Assembly (NCBI GenBank): GCA_963849115.1
Contig: CAWKGK010000003.1
Span: 62,001 to 126,000, forward strand
Length of the DNA: 64,000 nt
DNA from: JACDAL01 sp963849115
GTDB taxonomy: Bacteria > Actinomycetota > CADDZG01 > WHSQ01
Direction: 5' to 3'
Position numbers and translations under genes: made by a program. Numbering within the stretch: the stretch's first letter is position 1; each line of letters opens with the position of its first letter. The notes beneath the pieces were generated by a model. The model was not told the origin of the DNA and ran no database searches. It saw only the letters and a program-made list of their open reading frames with translations. Shown here one piece after another: positions 16,684-25,233 of this stretch.

Positions 16684-18537
16684 GTGGACAAGGACACAGC
16701 CAGCAGCGCATCCAGCATTGTGGGACCGGTTAAGGACGCCTTCCGGACCGTCGCCGACGGCCACAAGGCGGACGTCCGGGCAGTCCGGGAGCGAAACCGG
16801 CAGAAGCGGATTCGAGTCGTCCTCTACCTCCAGCTCTTCGTCTTCGCCTGGCTCTTGAAGAGGTTGATCGAGAACAACCCGCTGGTCTTCGGCCTTCCCA
16901 CGCTCGGCCCCGATTTCATTCTGTGGGCCTTCCCCGTGGTCATCCTCCTCAGTGTGATCATGATGGTGGTGCTCCCGATGATCATCAACGGACGCTCGCC
17001 TCACGTCCGCTTCACTCCCGAGGAGATAGGCCTCAACTTCGGAGACGTGCGGGGCATCGATACGGTGCTGGAGGAAGTCACGCGCTCGCTTCAGATCTTT
17101 CTCACCTACAAGACCTTTCGTGAGGAGCTCGGTGGCAACCCCCGTCGGGGCATCCTGTTCGAGGGACGGCCCGGCACCGGCAAGACCCATATGGCCAAGG
17201 CCATGGCGGCTGAGGCAGGAGTCCCCTTCTTCTTTGTTTCGGCTCCCGCCTTTCACAGCATGTGGTACGGGATGACGGCGTGGAAGATCCGTGCCTTCTT
17301 CAAGGCCCTGAGAAAGGCCGCCGCCAAGGAGGGTGGCGCGATCGGATTCATCGAAGAGATGGACGCGGTCGGCGGAGCCCGCTCGGGGCTCGAGGGCTTC
17401 TCTGCAGACCGCTCGTCCCGCTTCTCGATCAACCGCATGGCGAGCCCGGGAACAGGGGGCATGGTCAACGAGCTGCTCATCCAGCTGCAATCCTTCGACT
17501 CACCCCCACGGGCCCAGCGCTTCGCCAACTTCTTCAAGATGAGCATCAACAACTACCTGCCATCCCACCGCCAGCTGAAGAAGAAGCTGGTTCCCTACAG
17601 CAACATCCTCGTGATCGGCGCCACCAACCGGGCCGACACCCTCGACCCGGCGCTCATGAGGCCCGGACGCTTCGACCGCTCCCTCTACTTCGACCTGCCC
17701 TCGCGGGCGGGCCGCAGGGAGCTGATCGATTACTTTCTCATCCGCCGCGCCCACGCCGAAGAGATGAAGCGGGAGGACCTGCGCGACGAGCTGGCTGCGA
17801 TGTCCCTGGGCTACAGCCCGGCCATGCTCGAACACATCCTAGACGAGGCCCTGGTGTGGGCCATCCGCGAGGGCCGCAAGCAGCTGTCCTGGAAGGACAT
17901 CCAGCGCGCCCGGCTGTCCGAGGAGCTCGGGCTTGCCCAGCCGGTCGCCTACACCGCCCGGGAGCGCGACCTCATCGCCACCCACGAGGCCGGCCACGCG
18001 GTTGCCGCCTACCTCTGTGCCAAGGAGCGACGGCTCGAGGTGCTGTCGATCATCAAGCGCCGTGAGGCCTTGGGCCTGCTCGCTCACTCAGACGCCGAGG
18101 AGCGCTTCACCCGCTCGAAGTCGGAGCTCGAAGGGACCCTGAAGATCACCCTCGGGGGCCTCGCCGCAGAGCTGCTGTTCTACGGCGAGTCGGGCACCGG
18201 TCCGGCCTCGGACCTCCAGACGGCCACGGAACTGGCCGCGCAGATGATCGGCTCCTTTGGGATGGGCAACTCACTCGTCAGCCTCGAGGCTATTCAGCAC
18301 GGCCCCTACTCGTCGGCCAACATCGTTGCCAAGGTGCTCTCTAACGAGGACACCCGCAAAGAGGTCGAGGAGTTCCTCTCGCGGCACAAGGACCAGATCC
18401 TGTTCCTCTTGGAGAAGAACCGGGACCTCGTCGAGGCCCTGCGCGACGCCCTTCTGGAGCACGAGGAACTGCTCGGCGACGACATCCGAGCGGTCATCGA
18501 AGAGACTCTGCAGCGACGGAGCGTAGTCGCCGGCTAA
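16684..18537 (+). CDS. FtsH-like AAA+ membrane protease
   Basis: Two N-terminal membrane segments (44-62 and 77-100) precede an AAA+ domain with Walker A GRPGTGKT at 161-168, Walker-B-like FIEEMD at 222-227, ATNRADTLDPALMRPGRFDR (second region of homology) and an M41 peptidase with HEAGH (434-438) and a likely third zinc ligand Asp510. It degrades membrane or misfolded proteins by analogy with FtsH. Odd points: the Walker B Asp is Glu, the pore motif reads WYG, and an insert (about 240-310) separates Walker B from the sensor. This suggests a specialised paralogue, not the housekeeping FtsH. GTG start with AGGAG 8 nt upstream; 617 residues. Confidence 0.9.
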   Translation: MDKDTASSASSIVGPVKDAFRTVADGHKADVRAVRERNRQKRIRVVLYLQLFVFAWLLKRLIENNPLVFGLPTLGPDFILWAFPVVILLSVIMMVVLPMIINGRSPHVRFTPEEIGLNFGDVRGIDTVLEEVTRSLQIFLTYKTFREELGGNPRRGILFEGRPGTGKTHMAKAMAAEAGVPFFFVSAPAFHSMWYGMTAWKIRAFFKALRKAAAKEGGAIGFIEEMDAVGGARSGLEGFSADRSSRFSINRMASPGTGGMVNELLIQLQSFDSPPRAQRFANFFKMSINNYLPSHRQLKKKLVPYSNILVIGATNRADTLDPALMRPGRFDRSLYFDLPSRAGRRELIDYFLIRRAHAEEMKREDLRDELAAMSLGYSPAMLEHILDEALVWAIREGRKQLSWKDIQRARLSEELGLAQPVAYTARERDLIATHEAGHAVAAYLCAKERRLEVLSIIKRREALGLLAHSDAEERFTRSKSELEGTLKITLGGLAAELLFYGESGTGPASDLQTATELAAQMIGSFGMGNSLVSLEAIQHGPYSSANIVAKVLSNEDTRKEVEEFLSRHKDQILFLLEKNRDLVEALRDALLEHEELLGDDIRAVIEETLQRRSVVAG

Positions 18538-18545
18538 AACACCCT

Positions 18546-18595
18546 CGCCGAGTGGTTGTCAGGTGGTCATATAGGTCATCTCACCACCACTCGGC
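18546..18595. terminator. bidirectional terminator-like hairpin
   Basis: GCCGAGTGGT and ACCACTCGGC form a 10-bp stem with inner GGTG/CACC, between the converging FtsH-like and Mca genes; TTTT follows on the plus strand. Its right arm shares 19 bp with 30913-30931 (opposite strand). Confidence 0.65.
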
Positions 18596-18600
18596 AGGTT

Positions 18601-19491
18601 TTATATCCCCTCGAAGAGGTCTTCCTCCCGTTCCCGGGTGGGCACCGCCGAGTCCACGAGTGTGTAGTCCTCCCACGGGTAGGCCTTGCGGTGGATCTCG
18701 TCGGGGATGGCGAACCAGAAGCTGTCGGGATCGATCTGGGTGGCGTGCGCGAGCAGCGCCTTGCTACGCAGCTCGATGAAGTCCGAAACATCGATTTGGG
18801 CGGTCACCGTGGGCTCGGCGAAGCCGCGCTCGTCCCACTCCTCGAGCCACTCGGCGAAGGGGCTCTCGACGCCCTCGGCCAGCGCGGCCTCGTGCAACTT
18901 CATGAAGCGCGTCTTGGTGAAGGTCGCGAAGTAGTAGAGCTTGGATGGCCGCCACGCCTCTCCCCGCTCCGGAAAGCGGGCCGGGTCGCCCGCTTCGAAA
19001 TAGGCGCGCGTACCCCATTCGTGCACCCTGACGTGGTCGGGATGGTCGTAGCCCTTTGACTCGTCGTAGCACAGCACGACCTCCGGCCGCTCCCTGCGGA
19101 TGATCTCGACGATGCGCCCCACCGCCTCTTCGACATCGGCGCTGGCAAACGCCTCCGGGTGCTTGTTGGAGTCGGTGCCGGGCATGCCCGAATCCCGGTA
19201 GCCGAGCTGGTAAATGCGCTCGACGCCCAGGAGGTCGCAGGCGGTCTGCAGCTCAGCCTCTCTCAGCTCGGGCATGCGCTCTTTGATGCCGGGCTGGTCC
19301 ATGCGGGGGTTGAGGATGTCGCCTTCCTCGCCGCGGGTGGCGCATAACAGAACCACACGTACGCCGTCGCTGGCATAGAGCGCCATGGTCCCGGCGCCCT
19401 TGGAGGATTCGTCGTCGGGATGGGCATGAAGCGCCAGCAGACAGCGGTTCTTCGAGCCCTGCTCGGAGGTGAGTTCGGATTTTCTGATCAT
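18601..19491 (-). CDS. mca: mycothiol S-conjugate amidase Mca
   Basis: This PIG-L/LmbE-family zinc amidase cleaves mycothiol S-conjugates to a mercapturic acid and GlcN-Ins, a detoxification step specific to Actinomycetota. Seen: LLALHAHPDDESSKGAGTMA (zinc ligands His, Asp, Glu), the later zinc motif YDHPDHVRVH, and the C-terminal region DSFWFAIPDEIHRKAYPWEDY that resembles Mca more than MshB. About 296 residues, the usual Mca size. The start is either ATG 19491 or ATG 19497; both overlap the divergent gene's start. It is the best evidence here for a mycothiol-using host. Confidence 0.9.
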   Translation of the reverse strand: MIRKSELTSEQGSKNRCLLALHAHPDDESSKGAGTMALYASDGVRVVLLCATRGEEGDILNPRMDQPGIKERMPELREAELQTACDLLGVERIYQLGYRDSGMPGTDSNKHPEAFASADVEEAVGRIVEIIRRERPEVVLCYDESKGYDHPDHVRVHEWGTRAYFEAGDPARFPERGEAWRPSKLYYFATFTKTRFMKLHEAALAEGVESPFAEWLEEWDERGFAEPTVTAQIDVSDFIELRSKALLAHATQIDPDSFWFAIPDEIHRKAYPWEDYTLVDSAVPTREREEDLFEGI

Positions 19492-20035
19492 GAACATTAG
19501 GCTACCGCTTGTGGCAGAGGAGGCGGCAGAGCAAGAAACAGCAGGACATGACTTTTTCGACAGGGCCCGTCGCTTCGCCATAGTTCTTCTGTTGCTCGCC
19601 GGTGTAGCGGCAATCGCGGGATCGGCCCTCGACTGGGTGACGATAACGGGGCCCCCTCCGATCGATCCTCAGGCCGACTTCGGCCCCGACCAGGAAGCAC
19701 TCGAGCCGCCCCGTACCCGGCCCTTCTCGGGCCTCGAGGCCGGCGATGGCTACTGGGCGCTGGGAGGTGGGATAGTCATCGTGATTGCGGCCGGAATGCT
19801 GCTGATCCGGCCGCGCGGCCGCTGGGCGATCCTGGCGTTTATCGCCTCGCTGATCATCGGCGCCATCGCCTTCGCCGACTACCGGGGTGTGGGCGACGTC
19901 AGCTCTTCCATCTCGACTCGTATGGATATCGGCTCTGCCCGCCCGGGGGTGGGCCTCACGCTCGTGGCCGCGGCGGGTTTCCTGGGAATCGTGGGCTCGG
20001 CTGCAGCCATCGCGGCAACGCCGCCGCGCGACTAG
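19490..20035 (+). CDS. hypothetical four-helix membrane protein
   Basis: The 181-residue product has four membrane segments: AIVLLLLAGVAAIAGSAL, YWALGGGIVIVIAAGMLLI, WAILAFIASLIIGAIAFAD and GVGLTLVAAAGFLGIVGSAAAIAA. The loop after the first carries a conserved-looking LDWVTI. It resembles small actinobacterial membrane proteins of unknown role. The start overlaps that of the divergent mca by a base or two, so a later GTG (about 19511) is possible. No ribosome site is convincing. Confidence 0.65.
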   Translation: MNIRLPLVAEEAAEQETAGHDFFDRARRFAIVLLLLAGVAAIAGSALDWVTITGPPPIDPQADFGPDQEALEPPRTRPFSGLEAGDGYWALGGGIVIVIAAGMLLIRPRGRWAILAFIASLIIGAIAFADYRGVGDVSSSISTRMDIGSARPGVGLTLVAAAGFLGIVGSAAAIAATPPRD

Positions 20036-20161
20036 CTCACCAGTTGCGGTGGAAACGCGCGCCGCGACCTCTGCGCACAGGGAACTGTGGGGAAACGTTC
20101 ACCGCGATCATTTGCCGCCCTCATGAGATACGTTCGAGGTTTGGGGCGGTGGGCCCAGCAG

Positions 20162-21379
20162 CTAAAGGCGCTCGACCACATAGCCCTCGGCTGCGAGGGT
20201 GGACATCAGCTCGTCGATGTGCGGGCGGCCCTTGGTCTCGATCTGGAGCGCGACCTCGACCTCTTCGAGGTGCACGCCGAAGCCCTCGCGGTGGTGCTGG
20301 ACGCCGACGACGTTGGCACCCGAGTGGGCGATCAAACCGACCAGCCGGTGCAGAGCGCCGGGGCGATCGGAGATGCGCGTGTTGAAGGCGAAGTAACGGC
20401 CCTCGGAGCTCATCCCGAAGCGGATAATTCGCAGCAACAGCAGCGGGTCGATGTTGCCTCCCGACAGGAGGACGACGATCGGAGGCGCCATGGTGTGCTC
20501 ATCTTGAAGCTGCGCGGCGACTCCGGCGGCCCCCGACGGCTCGAGCACGAGCTTCATCCGCTCGGCGGCGAACACGACCGCTCGGGCGAGCGCGTCGTCG
20601 CCCACGGTCACGACCTCGTCGACGAAGGTCTTTATGTGCTCTAGCGTCAGCTCGGACGGGGATTTGACCGCGATGCCGTCGGCGATAGTCGAGACGTGCT
20701 CGGCGGGGACGACCCGGCCCAGCTCCAAGCAGCGGGGGATCGACGCCGCACCCGCAGCCTGTACTCCGACCACGCGCACCGAGGGGCGAACCGACTTGAT
20801 CGCCGCGGCGACCCCCGAGATCAGCCCTCCCCCACCGATGGGCACGACCACGGTTCCGATGTCGTCCAGAGACTCGAGGATCTCCAACCCGATGGTCCCC
20901 TGACCTGCGATTATCGCGGGATGATCGAAGGGCGAGATGAACTCGGTGCCGTCACGCTCCGACGCCTCCAACGCCACGGCGATCGAGTCGGCGAGCTGAT
21001 CGCCGGTGAGGACAACCTCCGCCCCGTAGCGCTTGGTGGCTTCGATCTTGGGGATCGAGGCGTTCTCAGGCATGTAGACGGTCGAGCGAATCCCGAGAAG
21101 GCTCGCGGCCAGTGCGACACCCTGAGCGTGGTTGCCGGCCGAGGCGGCCACCACCCCTTTTTCCTTGACGGACTCCGGCAGCCGGCTGAGGCGGTTATAG
21201 CCACCCCGAATCTTGAACGAGCCGGTCCTCTGGAGGTTCTCGCACTTTACGAACACAGGTCCCGAGACGTCCTGAGAGAGCGCCCGGGACCGGTCCAGTG
21301 GGGTGCGGACCGCAACCCCCTCGAGCCTTTTGGAGGCGTCCTCGATCTCGGCTAGACTCACGAGTCCTACCGTCTTCAT
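20162..21379 (-). CDS. ilvA: threonine ammonia-lyase with C-terminal ACT domain
   Basis: The PLP enzyme deaminates threonine (and serine) to 2-oxobutanoate, used for isoleucine synthesis or catabolism. Seen: SFKIRGGYNRL with the PLP Lys56, the Asn-containing ASAGNHAQGVA loop, the phosphate-binding PIGGGGLISG and SGGNIDP near 315. A single ACT domain (about 330-405) follows, starting GRYFAFNTRISDRPGALH. One ACT domain and ~405 residues match the shorter ilvA/tdcB type (allosteric, amino-acid-binding). ATG at 21379; the divergent DAHP synthase starts 34 bp away, so the two share a promoter region. Confidence 0.93.
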   Translation of the reverse strand: MKTVGLVSLAEIEDASKRLEGVAVRTPLDRSRALSQDVSGPVFVKCENLQRTGSFKIRGGYNRLSRLPESVKEKGVVAASAGNHAQGVALAASLLGIRSTVYMPENASIPKIEATKRYGAEVVLTGDQLADSIAVALEASERDGTEFISPFDHPAIIAGQGTIGLEILESLDDIGTVVVPIGGGGLISGVAAAIKSVRPSVRVVGVQAAGAASIPRCLELGRVVPAEHVSTIADGIAVKSPSELTLEHIKTFVDEVVTVGDDALARAVVFAAERMKLVLEPSGAAGVAAQLQDEHTMAPPIVVLLSGGNIDPLLLLRIIRFGMSSEGRYFAFNTRISDRPGALHRLVGLIAHSGANVVGVQHHREGFGVHLEEVEVALQIETKGRPHIDELMSTLAAEGYVVERL

Positions 21380-21412
21380 CTCCGAATCGTCCCACGTCTG
21401 GCTACCGATCCC

Positions 21413-22747
21413 ATGACCGCCTGGTCCCCAAGCTCGTGGCAGCACCATCCGGCCCAGCAGCAGCCGGAGTGGCCCGACGCGTCCGCGCTCGAAGCCTCTC
21501 TCGAGCAGGTTGCGGGCATGCCCCCGCTTGTCTTTGCGGGCGAGGCGCGCTCACTCAGGGATGCACTTGCAGAAGCTGCCCAGGGACGGGCGTTCGTGCT
21601 CCAGGCCGGGGACTGCGCCGAGGCGTTCGGGGACTTCTCGGCCGATGCCATTCGGGACAAGCTCAAGATCATTCTGCAGATGGCGGTGGTGCTGACTTAC
21701 GCCTCCGGGCTCCCCACGGTGAAGCTGGGGCGCATCGCCGGCCAGTTCGCCAAGCCCCGCAGCTCCTCTCAAGAGGAGGTCGGCGGCGTCGCGCTGCCGT
21801 CGTTCCGGGGTCATGCGGTCAACGACATCGCCTTCGAGATGGGCTCTCGGCGGGCCGATCCCTCCCGTCTACTGCGCGCCTACCACCAGAGCGCGGCCAC
21901 CCTCAATCTCATCCGGGCCCTGACCAAGGGAGGCTACGCGGACCTCAGGCAGATCCACACCTGGAACCAGGAGTTCGTCGCCAACAGCCCTCAGGGCCGT
22001 CGCTACGAGGCCCTCGCTCACCACATCGACCAGGCCCTGCGCTTCATGGCCGCGTGTGGGATCGACCTCTCTAGTGACTCGCACCTCCACCAAGTCGACT
22101 TCTACATCTCGCATGAGGCGTTGCTGTTGGGCTACGAGCAAGCATTGACACGACGCGACAGCCTCACCGGAGAGTTCTACTGCTGCTCGGCACATCTTCT
22201 GTGGGTCGGCGAGCGCACCCGCCAGCCCCACGGTGCGCATGTCGAGTACTTGTCGGGGGTGAGAAACCCCATCGCCTGCAAGCTCGGGCCCACCGCAACC
22301 CCCTCCGACGTGATCGAGCTGTGCGAGCGGCTCGACCCTCAGCGCGAGCCTGGCCGGCTGAGCTTCATCACTCGGATGGGGGCCGAGCCCCTGAAGGAGG
22401 TGTTGCCCGGGCTGCTGGGAGCCGTGGGCGACTCGGGCCATCGGGTGGTGTGGATCTGCGACCCGATGCATGCCAACACGTTCACAACGACCTCGGGAGT
22501 GAAGACTCGACGGGTGAGCGACATCCTGGCCGAGATAAAGGCGTTCTTCTCGGTCCATCGTGCTTGCGGCACCTATCCCGGCGGAGTTCACCTCGAGCTC
22601 ACCCACGAGGACGTCACCGAGTGTCTGGGGGGTGCCCAGGAGGTGTCGGACCTCAGCACTCGCTACCGGGCTCTGTGCGATCCCGTCCTCAACGCACGCC
22701 AGTCTCTGGAGTTGGCGTTCGAGATCTCGGAGTTGCTGCAGGCCTAG
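21413..22747 (+). CDS. class II 3-deoxy-7-phosphoheptulonate (DAHP) synthase
   Basis: It condenses phosphoenolpyruvate and erythrose 4-phosphate, the first step of the shikimate pathway. The 444 residues match the plant/actinobacterial class II type: WSPSSWQHHPAQQQPEWPD at the N-terminus, VLQAGDCAEAFGDF with the metal-binding Cys, and VVWICDPMHANT with the His ligand. The N-terminal extension seen in M. tuberculosis AroG is largely absent, so feedback control may differ. The start ATG is 34 bp from the divergent ilvA start. Just downstream lies the minus-strand SelW-like gene. Confidence 0.95.
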   Translation: MTAWSPSSWQHHPAQQQPEWPDASALEASLEQVAGMPPLVFAGEARSLRDALAEAAQGRAFVLQAGDCAEAFGDFSADAIRDKLKIILQMAVVLTYASGLPTVKLGRIAGQFAKPRSSSQEEVGGVALPSFRGHAVNDIAFEMGSRRADPSRLLRAYHQSAATLNLIRALTKGGYADLRQIHTWNQEFVANSPQGRRYEALAHHIDQALRFMAACGIDLSSDSHLHQVDFYISHEALLLGYEQALTRRDSLTGEFYCCSAHLLWVGERTRQPHGAHVEYLSGVRNPIACKLGPTATPSDVIELCERLDPQREPGRLSFITRMGAEPLKEVLPGLLGAVGDSGHRVVWICDPMHANTFTTTSGVKTRRVSDILAEIKAFFSVHRACGTYPGGVHLELTHEDVTECLGGAQEVSDLSTRYRALCDPVLNARQSLELAFEISELLQA

Positions 22748-22789
22748 AGAGCGCGTGCCTCTCCTGCGACGGTCGCACATCGCCGCCGA

Positions 22790-23029
22790 TCAAGACCCGG
22801 TTCGGCCCCGGACCGCCTTCAGCACCGCCTCGTACTCCGCGTGCCGGCCGGTCGCCTTCTTCGAGGAGATCAGCTCGCCGTCGACGACCACCTCGAACAC
22901 GCCGCCGGTCGCCGGTATCAGCGTCAGCTCACCGATCTCGTTCTCGAACTCCTCGAGAAGCCTCTCCGCCAGACCGACGGCTCTAGGTGAGTAGCCTCAC
23001 TTGCGGCAGTACTCGATGGATATGTCCAT
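22790..23029 (-). CDS. SelW/Rdx-family selenoprotein with in-frame TGA as selenocysteine (probable)
   Basis: Read through a TGA at 22999-22997, a 79-residue protein appears: DISIEYC-RK-U-GYSPRA at the N-terminus, then LAERLLEEFENEIGELTLIP, GGVFEVVVDGELI and SSKKATGRHAEYEAVL. This is the full Rdx (SelW/SelT/SelH) thioredoxin-like fold, in which the first strand is followed by CxxC or CxxU. Cys8 is present and the TGA sits exactly where the second Cys or Sec belongs. Both sides of the TGA match the family in one frame with no shift. ATG at 23029 begins 1 nt after the yajQ stop. Rdx proteins are thiol oxidoreductases. A sense-codon sequencing error is the main alternative. Confidence 0.8.
22961..22999 (-). 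promoter_or_regulatory. candidate bacterial SECIS hairpin after the TGA
   Basis: Starting 9 nt after the TGA, CCU/AGG and GCC/GGC form a split stem closing an 8-nt loop GUCGGUCU. The GGUCU in the loop resembles the SelB-binding loop of E. coli fdhF. Spacing from the UGA to the loop (~18-25 nt) is in the bacterial range. The stem is short, so this is a hypothesis. Confidence 0.4.
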
Positions 23030-23030
23030 C

Positions 23031-23534
23031 TCAGCGGTAGTTCGTGAACTGGATCGGGATGCCGAAGTCCTCTTCCCGCAGCCGCTGGATCACGTCCTGA
23101 AGGATGTCCTTGGACTTTGCCGACACCCTCACCTGATCCCCCTGCACAGAGGCTTGAGCCTTGTTCTTGAGGTCCTTGACGAACTTGACTATGCGGCGGG
23201 CGTTGTCTTGGGAGATCCCCTGGTTGAGCGCTATCGACTGGCGTGCGGTGCCGCCGCCGGCGGCCTCGATCGGCCCCGGCTGCAGCGCCTTGAGAGGCAC
23301 CTTGCGCCGCACCAGCTTCTCCTCCAAAACTTTTACGGAGTCCTTGACCTTCTGCTCGGTGCTCGAGCGCACTCGGATGGCGCTCGCTTCGCCCTCGGTG
23401 GCGAGCTCCACATGCGAGCCGGTGTTCTTGAAATCGAACCTCTGCGAGATCTCCCTCGACGCCTGGTCGACCGCGTTGCGAACCTCCTGGAGATCGATCT
23501 GCGACACGACATCGAAGGAAGAGTCTTTGGCCAT
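23031..23534 (-). CDS. yajQ: YajQ family cyclic-di-GMP/nucleotide-binding protein
   Basis: The 167-residue protein matches YajQ throughout: SSFDVVSQIDLQEVRNAVDQ at the start, ISQRFDFKNTGSHVEL, and the C-terminal DVIQRLREEDFGIPIQFTNYR. The fold is two ferredoxin-like domains. YajQ homologues bind nucleotides or RNA, and one (Xanthomonas XC_3703) is a c-di-GMP-responsive transcription co-factor. It is therefore notable that a c-di-GMP riboswitch lies 2.2 kb away. The stop is 1 nt from the selenoprotein start, so the two are surely on one transcript. Full length. Confidence 0.95.
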   Translation of the reverse strand: MAKDSSFDVVSQIDLQEVRNAVDQASREISQRFDFKNTGSHVELATEGEASAIRVRSSTEQKVKDSVKVLEEKLVRRKVPLKALQPGPIEAAGGGTARQSIALNQGISQDNARRIVKFVKDLKNKAQASVQGDQVRVSAKSKDILQDVIQRLREEDFGIPIQFTNYR

Positions 23535-23817
23535 GACGGAAAGCTTAAGTGAGGATCGCCTCAGCGCGAGGTTCATTGTCTGTCCGAACCCTGCTTGATT
23601 TGATAGGACGCGAAGAAAGTTTGGAGAACGCGAAGGATTTACTTCCGCGCCCTTACATGCTCTCACCTGCACTTTGTCGCAGAGAAAATCAATACCGCTA
23701 CATGGTGTAGCTGGAAAATGCTTGAGGTCCCCTTCTCCACTTGGTAGGGAGTCACAGTTCCGCGGCCAACCCACCGGTCGTCCGGCTTGCCCCCACAGGA
23801 AAAGGAGACCACACAAC

Positions 23818-24321
23818 ATGACCGCGCTGGCGAAGCCGTTGCGCGCGCCGCTCGTCCTGGTTATCGTCGCCGTGATCGGCGCGTTGGGGGCGGCCTTCGG
23901 TACTCAAGCTGCCCACTCCGGGGTGCGCTATCACTTTCGTGCCACAGAGAAGTGCTTGATGGCGAAGATCAACGAAAAGCGTGCTCGTCACGGTCTTCGC
24001 AAGCTCCATTGGGACCGCCAGCTCGGATTCGTCGCACACGCTCACGCCGAGAAGATGGCCCGCCGCAACAGGGGCTTCTGGCACGACCGACGCTTGGGCA
24101 GCAAGGTGACTCGTTGGCGGAGACTTGGCCAGAATACCGGGTTCGCCTCCGGGTGCAGATCGATGTTCAATGCGTTCTGGAACTCGCGGCTGCATCGCCG
24201 CAACCTCATGGGCTCGTGGCGGTACACCGGTGTCGGTGTCGCGCGGCGGGGGGGCCGGATCTATGCTCAGCAGGTCTTCGAGAGCCGCAGCAATCCAGGC
24301 AACGTCTTTTCCTTCCCCTAG
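23818..24321 (+). CDS. secreted CAP-domain (SCP/PR-1-like) protein
   Basis: The 167-residue product has an N-terminal signal/anchor (APLVLVIVAVIGALGAAFG, cleavage near QAAHS) and a CAP domain: INEKRARHGLRKLHWDRQL, VAHAHAEKMARRN, the Gly-rich LGQNTGF, and the C-terminal GVGVARRGGRIYAQQVFE. Two of the usual His/Glu cavity residues are visible (HAHAEKM, QVFE). Bacterial CAP proteins are extracellular with largely unknown roles. ATG with AAGGAG upstream. A 283-bp leader without a gene precedes it; I cannot recognise a riboswitch there. It is paralogous to the CAP gene at 25840. Confidence 0.88.
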   Translation: MTALAKPLRAPLVLVIVAVIGALGAAFGTQAAHSGVRYHFRATEKCLMAKINEKRARHGLRKLHWDRQLGFVAHAHAEKMARRNRGFWHDRRLGSKVTRWRRLGQNTGFASGCRSMFNAFWNSRLHRRNLMGSWRYTGVGVARRGGRIYAQQVFESRSNPGNVFSFP

Positions 24322-24351
24322 TGGCCCCTGCTGGGCGCCGAAGGTCTTAGC

Positions 24352-25233
24352 TCAGCTCCCGGTTTTTTGCCCCTCCACAAGCGTGGGGTGCAGGGCGGCC
24401 GCCTCCTCCACGGTCAAAGGTGGAGGTTCGGAGGGACCCAAATGCGGTCGCAGCAGCCGAGCGTAGGCGTCGGACCACACCTCGTCCCGCTCGGCCCGCC
24501 CCAGCACCGCGGCAACGAAGCGCTGATAGCCGGGCACTCTGGGAGGGACCAGGGCTCCCAACCCGAAGGTGCTGAGCTCGTCTCCGACGATTCTCCAGTC
24601 GTTGCCGAGTTCCATCCTGAGGCGTACCAGTGATGCGTCCACCGCAGTGGCCGCGCCTGCCGTGCCACTCTCGAGCAGCTCGAGGCAGGCGTCGACTCGG
24701 GACACCGCAATGGTTTTCAGAGCGGGCATGGTGGCGGTGAGGTTCACCCCGACGTCGGGATGGAGGGCCGCGCACACGGGCCCCTCCACGTCCTCCGTGC
24801 CGGCTCGCACCAGCAAGCGCTGGTGGGCGACGTAGTAGGGGCCGACGAAGTTGTGCTCCTTGACGATCTCCTCGGTAAGTGGGTTGGTCACGAAGGCGAG
24901 ATCGATGGACCCGATCTCGGTCAGTGCGATGAGGTCCGAGTTGGTGCCGCCGACCCAGCGGGGCTCGACTCCCAGCGTCTCGGCCATGAACGCGCCGAGC
25001 TCCACGCTGAGCCCATCGGCACGGCCCCCTGCCTTCAGACTGCCGAGGGGCGGCGCGTCATCGGGTATCCCGATCACGAGCTCCCCCGCTTCTTGGATGA
25101 GGCCCATCGTCGTGTCCTCCGGGAAGTCCTGTCGCAGGTCGATGTCTTGATCCGCAGGCACGCAAGCGGCGACGATCAGAGCGAAAAGGGCTACGGCAAG
25201 GGGGGCCACCCGCCGGGCGCGCGCCGGCGTCAC
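24352..25233 (-). CDS. amino-acid-type solute-binding lipoprotein (SBP family 3)
   Basis: A lipobox follows the signal peptide (VALFALIVAACVPA, lipidated Cys24). The mature protein resembles SBP_bac_3 receptors of polar amino-acid ABC transporters: ELVIGIPDDAPPLGSL, GLSVELGAFMAETLGVEPRW and DLAFVTNPLTEE. The normal second-lobe features are present but divergent. No permease or ATPase gene is nearby, so it may serve a distant transporter or act as a sensor. Its ATG overlaps the RHH gene's stop (ATGA), indicating translational coupling. 293 residues. Confidence 0.82.
   Translation of the reverse strand: MTPARARRVAPLAVALFALIVAACVPADQDIDLRQDFPEDTTMGLIQEAGELVIGIPDDAPPLGSLKAGGRADGLSVELGAFMAETLGVEPRWVGGTNSDLIALTEIGSIDLAFVTNPLTEEIVKEHNFVGPYYVAHQRLLVRAGTEDVEGPVCAALHPDVGVNLTATMPALKTIAVSRVDACLELLESGTAGAATAVDASLVRLRMELGNDWRIVGDELSTFGLGALVPPRVPGYQRFVAAVLGRAERDEVWSDAYARLLRPHLGPSEPPPLTVEEAAALHPTLVEGQKTGS

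Noticed and set aside
15982..17490. Open frame of 502 codons on the minus strand over the FtsH-like gene
   Set aside because: It overlaps convincing plus-strand genes and has no domain features.
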